DNA from: Diadema setosum
Lineage: Eukaryota; Echinodermata; Echinoidea; Diadematoida; Diadematidae
NCBI GenBank assembly: GCA_033980235.1
Contig: CM067075.1
Span: forward strand, 895,667 to 959,666
Reading direction: 5' to 3'
Length of the DNA stretch: 64,000 bases
A program made the position numbers and the translations under genes. This document shows positions 12,880 to 22,970 of the stretch, one piece after another (within the stretch, counting starts at the first letter, position 1; every line of letters begins with the position of its first letter). The notes beneath the pieces were generated by a model, which did no database searches, was not told the origin of the DNA, and saw nothing but the letters and a program-made list of their open reading frames with translations.

Positions 12880-13090
12880 TTGGATTTAATTTTGGTGGCT
12901 CATAAGGAAGCTCGTAAATGCGTAAAAGAAGGCCACTGTGGGGCTGACAGCCTGAAGTCTCTCTCTATAGAGAATGGGGTTAAAGTCCCTCAACTAAAGG
13001 TGCAATTAACTGCTGCCGCCACAGGACTTGAACCACTGACCTTACAACTAGGAGTTCATAGCCCTTTTCCACTGAGCCATGACTCTTCAT
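12880..13090 (-). mobile_element. tRNA-derived SINE (head on minus strand)
   Basis: The minus strand carries an A box TGGCTCAGTGG (13079-13069) and a B box GGTTCAAGTCC (13034-13024) at tRNA-like spacing. A non-tRNA body follows to about 12880. The cloverleaf is not intact. Confidence 0.65.
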
Positions 13091-13188
13091 GAAATTGACG
13101 AAGTATTATGAAGCCACCACCTGAGAGCCTAACTTGTTATATTTGTGTTGGAATTTTATGTACCTGATATAACAAGATGTGCTGTATA

Positions 13189-13389
13189 AGCTGTTATTTT
13201 TGTGAGGGTTAAATTTTTGTGCATTTCACAAATCACTGTTGGAACACAAATTTAACAACACACATAAATGTTGCCCATGCACTGGTGTAACAGTGCACTT
13301 ACGACAGCTTTGTGTTAATTCACGAACACAACATCTCACAAAAATGTCCATGACCTCCTCATTTGCGAAAATAACAGCTTACACAGTAA
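13189..13389. mobile_element. TIR element TRCTGTRTAAGCTGTTATTTT, copy 1
   Basis: The left TGCTGTATAAGCTGTTATTT and right AAATAACAGCTTACACAGTA are inverted repeats of about 20 bp. The interior has CACTGTTGGAAC and ATGACCTCCTCATTTGC, shared with the copy at 43416-43651. Confidence 0.75.
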
Positions 13390-13649
13390 TTCCTTTCAAA
13401 TAGCCTGTCAATTTTAGACTGTGCTGGCAAGGTCATAGTGGGGGCCAAGATGTCTACAAATTCTGAGACATAATACAAACTGGTGAGTGGATGGGAGAGC
13501 AGGATACACACAATTTACATTCAAGTGACATCATGCCATGCTCCTACATCACTATAGGACTTCAGTTGCAAGATATTATGACAAGATAGCTTAGGTTTTG
13601 CAAATTTGAATGAAAATGTCACAACCTCATTTGACTAGACGTAACTATA

Positions 13650-13690
13650 AGTCCCCCCTCCCCCCCCCCCCCACAAAAAAAAACACAAAA
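13650..13690. repeat. (C)n then A-rich junction
   Basis: A C-rich run broken by one T and one A passes into an A tract. Confidence 0.85.
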
Positions 13691-14473
13691 ACACATGAAA
13701 CTTAAAACTGTGTTAAACAAAATTACAACATACCAATATATCACCATCCTAACATATTATTGATATCAACAGAACCTCTGGATTCCTTGTAACATGTAAA
13801 CAACAAACAGCTTCCCAGCAATGAACTTCATTTCAGGATACATGCAATATATATGGAAGGTAGAGACGTATATTAGGAAACAAAGCATACAAACTTTGGT
13901 TTAGTTTTTTTTTTTTTCATGAAAATAACACCATGCTGAAAAGGCATATGGTTTCTGCTTTCACAAAATATTTTATTGAGTAACTTGGTCTAAGTAGAAA
14001 TAATAGCTGTTTGATTACTTCATGAAAATATTACACTGCAATAAAAAAGGGTTGACAGTAAAAAATAATCAAAATTTTAAGATTAATTGTTAACTCGCAA
14101 GGCATTAACTGTTATAGTGATACATACAAGAGGATTCTGTGCTCTTATTATTGTGAAATCCTCAGGATGTTGGAAGATGTAAAGTCAATGAGTGACAAAT
14201 TCTCCTATACAGATGTCATAACCTCAAGTTTTCACACAGAGAATATTGACATAACATACAAAAGTTGGATTGAAAAGATACACAAAGATAAATGAGTGCA
14301 AAGATTAGATAGAGAGAGAGAGAGAGACAAAATACAGTGCAGTCAAAAGAGAAGAGTCAAATGAATTTATGTGACTTCATGCTCATATAAACAATAAGCA
14401 ATCAACTATAGGAAAAGAAAAGGCAAAGAAAAAGTAGTCTGTCCGATCTTCAACACAAGGTGGCAGCAAACAG

Positions 14474-14526
14474 CTACACATCCTCAGCATAAAGAGAGTC
14501 ACTCTCTTCCTCATTCTTCAGCAGAC
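14474..14526 (-). CDS. PTTG1IP: PTTG1IP alternative terminal exon 7b
   Basis: A second exon compatible with exon 6. The acceptor is CCCCTTTACCTCAG and, in the same phase, it reads GLLKNEEESDSLYAEDV then TAG, giving 181 residues. It shares GL-x-K and an acidic linker with exon 7a but has no YxxPhi, ending instead in E-D-V. It could be a true alternative last exon or the remnant of an exon duplication. Intact frame, stop and acceptor argue for function. A minus-strand AATAAA lies at 13972-13977, about 500 bp beyond the stop. A small inverted-repeat element (14614-14713) sits about 90 bp upstream of the acceptor. Confidence 0.68.
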
Positions 14527-14613
14527 CTGAGGTAAAGGGGAGACAAGAAAAACCTCTATCAAATCTCACAGGACATCACATCATTAAACATTTCAAAATC
14601 AAACTAGGCACTA

Positions 14614-14713
14614 TAGGGGGCGTTGCGAGACAGTTGAGTTGCAATCAATTGCAAGACTTGCAATGGATTTGGGGAATTTGCAAATGATTGTAACTTTCTT
14701 GCAACGCCTCCTA
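14614..14713. mobile_element. 100-bp TIR element next to exon 7b
   Basis: TAGGGGGCGTTGCGAG at the left and TTGCAACGCCTCCTA at the right are inverted repeats. The interior is rich in TTGCAA. It lies in the intron about 90 bp upstream of the exon 7b acceptor. Confidence 0.6.
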
Positions 14714-15690
14714 ATACTGGTAGAGGAAAACCTTGATATAATGAGGTGAGAGAGGCTGCCAATTTGATCTCATTATAACCGGTGCCTATTCAAATTAATG
14801 AATTCTTACATCAAGTTATTTTTATTACAACTGATTGACAAACTGCCAGACATAACTGCTGAAGGGTAATTTGTCAATCAGTTGCAATAACTGGTGCCTT
14901 GTTGTAAACTTATGGAATGTACTTAAAGTACTATATTGTCTTTCACAGGGAGGCCAACCTTGTAAACAACATAATAGTATTGAGGGTGGTACTGGTGTAT
15001 TTTTGGTGGAAAACCATATTTTTACCTTTCCCTCAGGTTATACCACAATTTGGGGAAAGCAGGACTTTTCATATGAACTCAATCATTTTTGGCAAAAACA
15101 GACAAAAAATACTGCAAAACAACTAATAGTTAGATTCTCTGTTCTCATCTCATTCTCCCAAAAGAGTACAGTGTATTTTTTTTTTTTTTTGCTCACTTCA
15201 AATCTACCTCTTTAACCTGCCTTTTTCAAAGTTGCTCATGGCCAGTGAATGATGCTATAAAACATGACAAATTGATGTCCTCTAGTGGCAGACAGTCTTA
15301 AGTACCACAAAGAAATGAAAGGAAATGAGTAGACTGCTTTACCACTAAACCAGTAAGATGTTTGACCCTGCATCATCAAACCCAAAAAGCTGCATGTTTT
15401 AACATACACCAGAATGCCTGCATCTGGATATTTCAGGTTTGTTAAACTTGGTTCATTCAAGGAAACCTATGCTTTCTGACAGAGATAACCTTAGTACCTA
15501 AACTTGAAATTTGAAAGCATAAAATCAAGCAACAATAGTGTTTTAATAGTTCTCAGATGCACCTATTAGCATCTATCTCAAGCTGTTTTCACAATTCTCA
15601 CATCATCTTGCATAAATATATTTAAATAAGTTTCCTCAAATTAACAAGATAAGAATATTAATGATGTTCCTCCCATTGCACTACCCTCAA

Positions 15691-16011
15691 GGGGAAATGG
15701 GTTACAGCTCGTTATTCCGAAGGTTCGTTATTCCGAAGGCTCTTCAGTCCGAAGATTCGTTATTCCGAAGGTTCGTTTTTCCGAATTTCATTTTCGGATT
15801 AACAAATCTTCGGAATAACGAACCTTCGGAATAACGCCACAAATGTTCGGAATAACGCCACAAATGTTCGGATTAACGAACCCTTTTTCATTTTCGGATT
15901 AACGAACCTCTAGGTATAGGAAATTTGTGTGTTTCGGATTAACGAACCTTCGGAATAACGAACCTTCGGAATATCGAACCTTCGGAATAACGAACAGCAC
16001 CCGGGGAAATG
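15691..16011. mobile_element. Element built of TTCGGAATAACGAAC motifs, copy 2, with 9-bp target duplication
   Basis: GGGGAAATG at 15691-15699 and again at 16003-16011 flank a 303-bp body. The body holds many direct copies of TTCGGAATAACGAACC and, at the left end, the inverted form GTTCGTTATTCCGAAGG. It starts GGTTACAGCTCG and ends GAACAGCACCC. No coding capacity. Confidence 0.78.
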
Positions 16012-16164
16012 ATACAGCAATAACTTTATACAGGGCAGTTTATAGACCAAAAGTATCAATAAAAATAAACTTTATAACAATTTAGTGTATCAAAAAAGGG
16101 GAAAGCTATAAGGCAAAGTCATCTTCACATTTTGTTTGCCTTTTTCTAGTGTAACTTACATTCC

Positions 16165-16702
16165 TCAACGGGAATGAGACTCAAACATACATAACATGTG
16201 GATTCAGTAAAATCAGCAACATAAATAGAACATGTCAGCAAAGATTGAGGAAAATTGCATGGGGATATTCCATTGAAAAGTAATGAACCTTTATCGTTGC
16301 AGCCATCGCTGGATAAGTCTACTATACGGTGTGATATGTACGATAAAAAAACATAGAGAGATTCCACAAAAGATTTTTTTTTTAACAAAAATTCCCTTGG
16401 CTTGTTCCCAACAGATGTTAAGGGTATTATTACTCCCCCTGCTTCCTGAAAGAGGTAAGTCAAGTGCTGTTTCATAGTGCTAGAACAGTGAAAATATATT
16501 CTATTTTCTCTATACTGTTGTCCATACATGTCGTCACAATACTGTAGTCTTCTCATCCAGTAATGGCTGCATCAAAAATTCTAAAAATCCATAACTTCTA
16601 AATGGGCTGTCTGATTTTCCTTAAATTTCACTGATGTGTTCTTCAAATATTGCTGCATTCCATAAATTCACATTTTATATTTGAGTTTCATTCTCCTTTG
16701 AA
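16165..16702. mobile_element. Diverged MITE of the 'CACTGATGTGTTCT' foldback family
   Basis: Related to 32447-33011 and 45106-46385: GGATTCAGTAAAATC, AACATAAATAGAACATGTCAG, a long centre, then TCTTCTCATCCAGTAATGG, CATAACTTCTAAATGG and CACTGATGTGTTCT. The ends have drifted from TTAAAGGG to TCAACGGG and CCTTTGAA. Confidence 0.7.
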
Positions 16703-17130
16703 GGAAAATGAAAATATTTTGATATCTATATTGAAGTGATTTCTTGACATGTCACACACACAGTCTAAGAGATTCAACACAACAATAAATAAGGACAAAA
16801 TATATTTTCTATATTGAAAATTGCATTTTATTACTCATTCATATAGTGATGTGATATCAACATCATGTAAAATAAAGTGGTATTAAGAATACAGATTCAA
16901 GATAAGGTAAGGTAGAAGAGTAGAATTAAAACAGAGCTAGACAAATTGCCAGGTATGTTGCAAGTGAAAGCATAGGCTGTGAATGTATTACAGAGGGTAA
17001 GCATTAATGTCTACAAGGTTTCTTGTAACACTTAATCTATACAAAATGCAAAGTTAGATGATAACAATTCAGTTATCAGTGTCAGAACAAAAATAATAAT
17101 GATATATTAATATATTAACATATTAATATA

Positions 17131-17133
17131 AAT

Positions 17134-17167
<34 letters not shown>

Positions 17168-17235
17168 GAATTGATAATAAAATAATAATAACATTACATG
17201 TAATAATAAAATAATAATAAAATAATAATAATAAT
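17131..17235. repeat. (AAT)n microsatellite
   Basis: Interrupted AAT/ATA trinucleotide tract. Confidence 0.95.
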
Positions 17236-17292
17236 TATAATCATAATGGATTGGTAAAGAACATACTCGGTAACAAAAGGAACATTAAAAGT

Positions 17293-17338
17293 GGTAGTAC
17301 AAGTAGTAGTAGTAGTAGTAGAAGAAGTAGTAGTAGTA

Positions 17339-17370
<32 letters not shown>

Positions 17371-17476
17371 TGTAGTAGTAGTAGAAGTAGTACGAGTAGT
17401 AGTAGTAGTAGTAGTAGTAGAAGTAGTACAAGTAGTAGAAGTAGTATGAGTAGTAGTAGTAGTAGTAGTAGTGGTG
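17293..17476. repeat. (AGT)n trinucleotide array
   Basis: About 60 AGT/AGA units. It translates as poly-Ser (plus) or poly-Thr (minus), which explains the long open frames. Confidence 0.95.
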
Positions 17477-19970
17477 GTTAGATGAGGATGAATAATGAGA
17501 CGTGTACAGAGATGGAGGTGTAGGAGGTGTGGAAAGGGGAAAAATAGGCTTAACACTGAATAATACAAAAGCATGGCTTCATAACTAAAAGTAAAAATAT
17601 GAAGTGGTAAACATTAAAGTCATATAACAGCATAAAAATAACATTCAAATTATTTGTACTTTATGAGCTTAAAAATATATTCTTTGATTCATCTGTCCTT
17701 TATACATGTAACTGGTCTGGAATCTCATGTCCCACATTACAAACAAAAGATGTAATAAGGGTTGTATATGGTTGAAATCATGCCATGGAAAGTTCATATG
17801 ACTTCATATTTCATGATCTAGACTACAATTTAAGAGACAAAAAGCTTCATAAAGTTCAGGATAATGGGGAAGATGAACGTATAATGGTACAATTTTCAGT
17901 CACTTGGTCATAATATTGTATGAATGCATCAAGAATAGTGAAAGCACTTGGGGCAAAGTGCCATCAAATGACATGTCTTCTGACAATCACTGAGTCACTT
18001 GGTGCTAAAGGTACATTGCAAAGAATGTAAACTCATTTCATCCATTATTTCTCTCATCATTCTTTTCCTTCCTTCTCAAACATCGGATCATGAGCTACAC
18101 CAAAAGTATCCCCTGAACTACAAGTGTAGAGTCAAGCTATTGGTGTTTAATTTTTCATCGATTCAATAAACCAAGTAAGAACATATCTCTCCCCGACAAG
18201 GCATGTGTGGTTTTATAGGTTATTGCTTTTAACCTCTTTTTACACAAGAATGAAATGATCCTGACTGTATCATAGTAGCATCATGGGTCGATATCCCATC
18301 TATGACAGCTCTTTTTAATTATATAACAAATATCACACAACTTTACTTTGACAAACGGTAGAAGAGAGCATCATGTTGCATCTATATGTCATTTATGAAC
18401 GGCACATTCTCCACAAAGAATGAATCATATTTCAAGACTGAATTTCAAAATACACAGAGCTGTATTAGGACATTTTTTGTCTCCAAATTCACTTAAAATT
18501 TAAAAGCTTCTGTAGTGTTAAATATGGATTCACTCTCACTCACTGTAAACTAATTATGCAAGATGAAACCACACAAAAATTGATATGGCAGGATGCAAAA
18601 TGTCGATATGAAATACTCAATACTAAAAGACACAAACATGGGTGAACTTGTGATTTTCAATTGATACATGTAGAAGTTAGAAGTACCAATTATCAACAGC
18701 ATGTGACAACATTTTATATTCTGTTGGAAAATCCTTAAAGAATCAATCCACATTTCCACTGGGTTCCCATGAAGAATGAACACTTGATTTACAATAAGAA
18801 ACACATTGTATGATACATGTAAGGTTCATAAAGGCACCTGTCTCTAGCTTCTGTGCTGCCATCCCAAATCAGTGTACAATATATTCCTGATGACATCTTC
18901 CACACCACTAAGCATAGGCTTGACATTATTTGAATAGAAAATAAAATGTCTGGTTTACACAGAACACATATAATATAATCCATATCATAATTTGCATTCA
19001 CCAATATATGCACATAATTCAACTGTAAATAATTCATGCATTGTTCATCTCTTAACTGAGAGTGACAGAAACAATGAAGCAACATAAACATGTACACTAT
19101 ACACATTTTACAGAGAAGCAAATCAACATCTGAATACATCAACCACAATATATGGTCCTGACTATTCAAAAGTGTGAAGATGATAGTCTTGACTAGCAAA
19201 ATGAACAACAGAAACTAATACCATAAGAATGATGCATTACAATGTACATCATCTAGTTTTTATGACATAACTTGGCTGCTGCATAAAACTGAATATCTGT
19301 AGGTTAATGTGTGAATGTAAAAGGCTGGCTACACTAAACAATACAAGAAGTGCAGGATTAAGGAACAGGTGTAAAGTCAAGGGTTATGACATGTTCAATC
19401 CTTGCATACAACAAGGCAGCAACAAAGCCAATCTTGATGATGGATAAATGGAACCAAATTGATATTAAGAATCTCTCCCAAACAAGTGACCTGTATCAGT
19501 ACAACCTTTTAACATTCATTTTTTTTAAAGTTTTTAATAGTTCCATGAAATTGTAACTGAACTTCAAAAGAAACCCAGAACTAAAGTTATATTCTAGCAA
19601 TCATTACTTTAGGAATACATTATATGTTTTTTAGCAGTCATGACAGAACACATTAAACAGACAAAACTACATTAACTGAAAGCAAAGAACAAGATTTAGG
19701 GATTTGTAAGTTTTTGAGCAAATTGCACAATTATAAAGAAAACAGTGACCCAAAAAGGTCAAATAACACAGTGCCTATACAATGTAGCTGGATGCACGTG
19801 AACACCTCAAAATGGCAGCATGTACCTCCTATTTCTACAAGACATTTCTTGCCAAGGATGTCAAATGTCTTGCACATGACATGATACTAATTTTATAGTT
19901 TATAAATCAAGAAATTCTTAAATGAAATTTTGAATAAAAAAAGAGGAAATGTTCTTAGTGTCAGTAGAAA

Positions 19971-20030
19971 TCTGTGCCACACAACCAACCCAGCTAGAAA
20001 ACTGTGCCACACAACCAACCCAGCTATTTT
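19971..20030. repeat. 30-bp tandem duplication
   Basis: CTGTGCCACACAACCAACCC followed by AGCTA occurs twice head-to-tail. Confidence 0.85.
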
Positions 20031-20101
20031 GAAAGTCTGTATAGATTGCAATTCCATATCTGATGATTTACTGAAAAATCAATTGCAAGTCAAATTTAAT
20101 T

Positions 20102-21571
20102 TTAACCCTATATCTGTCACATACGCCGTAGCCAGACTGCTCAGACATTTTGCAGTGCACAGACACAAGATTGTTGAAGGCCATTTCTGATTATTATTAC
20201 TGACATTAATGTGTCATGTTATACATCATTTGAAAGCTTATGGTCTAAACTTTCATTTTCCATAATAATCTGAGTGAGGGCGCACTTCAATTTTAAGTAG
20301 GACGCCCTCTTATGTCACATAACTATCAATGCAGACTTATTTCTACATGTTACCACCTCATTTTTCCACACAACATGAGCTTGCATCACAAAAAGGTCTC
20401 ATAGATATTGTAGAGAATTTATTCAGCTTTCAGATGGTATGATTTTTTCATCAATAGCATCAGTACTTTTCATTTTATGAACAAAAGTCTGTGGCAATTA
20501 CAACCTAGATTTCACACATTTTGTGTAATTTCTGATTTTGTGAGTGATGTTGGCCTGAAAGTAGACAAAGCGTGTTTGTATCTTGTCAAGCTCAAAATAT
20601 AAATTGATTGTGCTTTTTTCTTTCAAATTTATATTAATCTTGTCCTATGATAATGCCATAATGATAAGATAATCTAAGGATAAAAAATGTTATTGAAAAT
20701 ATTCAGACGTTGGAGTGTCCATGCATTCCAGTTGATCATCATATGCTAGTCTACGACTTTCTGCACTTTCCTTATTGAAACAGAATTAACTATCACAGCA
20801 GTCATTTTCTTTATGATAAACCTGCATTGAACTGAAGTTTCGCATAGTGACGGTTTCGTCATGTAATAATAATAAACTGTCAAACATACCCCAACATCAA
20901 GACTGCACAGCTTCAGGCCGCCAGCAGGAAGCTACTGTAACCCTATTGCTCCTTACACCTGCCCCGCTGGCCCCGGCTAACTAGAGACCCATTGCACTGC
21001 TGTTAGTGCTGAGTAAACAGTTGCAACTGCTGCACCGAATGTGCAGTGTTCATCTATTCTTCAGATCATTTATGAGGCCGATATTACTGAAACTATACCC
21101 CTTCACAGAATTCGGAGATGTTGAAATCCCTAATCTGAGTGTTTTCACTTCATGTTTTACTATTTTGACTTAGATAAAATATATGAAAATTGACCCATGT
21201 GTACGATCTTTTCATCGCTCGCGGCGATCTCTATTACAGTCCCACATATACAGATTCGTGTAAGTTCTCCACACAAGGCAAAACTGTACACAATACATTG
21301 CAGTCTGAATGCAAATGAACATGGGCGGTGCCACCACAATTTCTTGGACTTTGAGAAGGCTTTCCTGATTGGTTAAAGGAGGGGAAGCTTTTTTTCACGC
21401 TGGAAATCGTTTCCTTACACTGTCAGCCAATCACAAATGAGTTTATAGAGTGGTAGTGTCATAGCCTTTGAAGTAATCTGTCAATCAAAATAGGGCCGAT
21501 AATATCGGCCGAAGCATTTCTATTGCAGTTTTTGGGCCGATTTAATCGGCCCGTGACAGAGATAGGGTTAA
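20102..21571. mobile_element. Possible non-autonomous piggyBac-like element (1.47 kb)
   Basis: The left end TTAACCCTATATCTGTCAC and right end GTGACAGAGATAGGGTTAA are a near-perfect ~19-bp inverted pair bounded by TTAA. TTAA-CCCTA is the typical terminus and target site of piggyBac-type transposons. The interior has no transposase. Near the right end are palindromic GGCCGATAATATCGGCC and GGGCCGATTTAATCGGCCC. That the two ends belong to one element is inferred. Confidence 0.6.
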
Positions 21572-22920
21572 GCAGTATGGTGGCTTCATGCAGTTCATAC
21601 TAGATTACTACTGGTAATCTGTTACTTTGACATTGCCAGTACTTTCCATACCCCTTTAAATTTGAGGTACACTCTCCTGTCTTTCTATCAAGTCATGTGA
21701 CTATTGAGACACTTTCCCTGTTTCTCTGTATGAGTCAATGTCTCCCTTGGATTATAAACATCATTGCACAACTCTAACAACAATAACAGCACATTAGGAT
21801 TTAATGTCATAAACACAGCAACTTTGCTGCTTGAACATTTTTGTCTTGTTTGTTGTACTGAATATAATCAGAAATGTTGTTTCTACTTCTTCTCTCACCC
21901 ATCATTTGAAATCTTAAAGAAACAAAGAGTCTGCACAATCCCCTCGGAATACATACTATTTTATTAACATAATAACCAACAATTTCAATATAAAGTGTTT
22001 CCACCTCTATGCAAGGGACTAACATGCTTTTAGGAAGTGGAATTTTAATATGAAAGGAATCATAAAGGGGGAAAAAGTACCACTACATCATTTTTTTTCT
22101 TTACACAACATACCCCTTCCAACAATGTACGTTGTATATAATGTTAAAAAGCATGCAATCATAAGCATATCGCATCATTTTAACCAAAGCAACAACTTAA
22201 CTATCACTTTAGATCCAATTTTCCTGGATATCATGACAACAGATCAAAGGAGAAATGCATCATCTTTTTTTATTCCATGCTCACCTGTTGCAACAGCTCT
22301 AGTAAAGAAGATACATTTTATAAGTGGTATTTCTCATATGTAACCGATGCACACGAAAGAATATACAACAGCAAATTTTGAAAAGAACAAGTACACTGCA
22401 CAGCTTTACACTTTGATACAAGCAAGAATGAGTGAGCTTGAATTGTAATTCATGCACAATGTAAATTCTACTGGTAATGGAAAATAGCAAAATACCCAAC
22501 AGAAGGAAGTAAGAACATTACTAATTGTCTGAATTTCAGCCTTCTGTAATTAGAGTGCATTTTAAATTACACTCTTTGGGGGGTCTTAATCACCAATTTA
22601 AACATTAACAAGTATGCCAGTAACTTGAAGTACTCCAGTGTTTCGTTGCACGGGTTTGTTTGTTGATTGATGGTTGGCTTTTTTTTTAACCAGTTGGAAG
22701 CATGATATGTTCGTTTACCAATTACCTCAGGGTAGTATGATACCACTAGGGTCCCAACAAGTGAGCCTGATGGAGCTAGGTTAGGTTAAAAGTGATATGT
22801 GAGGAGTGGAAATGAACTGTGCTAGATTAGCTGTGAGGTGGATGCATCAAGCTTGGTATTACCAAGCAAGCCATCTGACTCCCTAAGCCTTGGGGATTTT
22901 AGTTGGTGGCTTTTTGTCTT

Positions 22921-22970
22921 TTACTCTTCACCAAATTTGTGATACGAGCCCTCATCGTCCTTCATCAAAC
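22921..22970 (-). CDS. PTTG1IP: PTTG1IP terminal exon 7a (YxxPhi C-terminus)
   Basis: The acceptor has a long pyrimidine tract (TTTATTTTCTCTAATTCAG). In the required phase it reads GLMKDDEGSYHKFGEE then TAA. Human ends GLFKEENPYARFENN, and the Tyr-x-x-Phe falls at the same residue numbers (174-177), so this is the best candidate for the ancestral last exon. The 3' UTR would continue leftward. The first minus-strand AATAAA I see is at 22268-22273, about 650 bp past the stop. Confidence 0.85.

Larger units (their letters stand above)
11009..14473. other. Region beyond exon 7b
   Basis: This is 3' UTR and downstream flank if exon 7b is used (poly(A) signal candidate 13972-13977). It holds a foldback (12544-12688), a tRNA-headed SINE (about 12880-13090) and a TACTGTATAAGC element (13189-13389). 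No other gene recognised. Confidence 0.45.
14714..22920. other. Interval between alternative terminal exons 7b and 7a
   Basis: In exon 7a transcripts the right end of this interval is 3' UTR and then downstream flank. In exon 7b transcripts it would all be intron. It holds the motif-array element at 15700-16002, a diverged MITE (16165-16702), AAT and AGT trinucleotide tracts (17.1-17.5 kb), a 30-bp tandem duplication (19971-20030) and a TTAACCCTAT-bounded element (20102-21571). Nothing recognisable as a gene. Confidence 0.6.

Noticed and set aside
17251..17574. Long Ser-rich and Thr-rich frames on opposite strands
   Set aside because: Both are translations of the AGT trinucleotide array.
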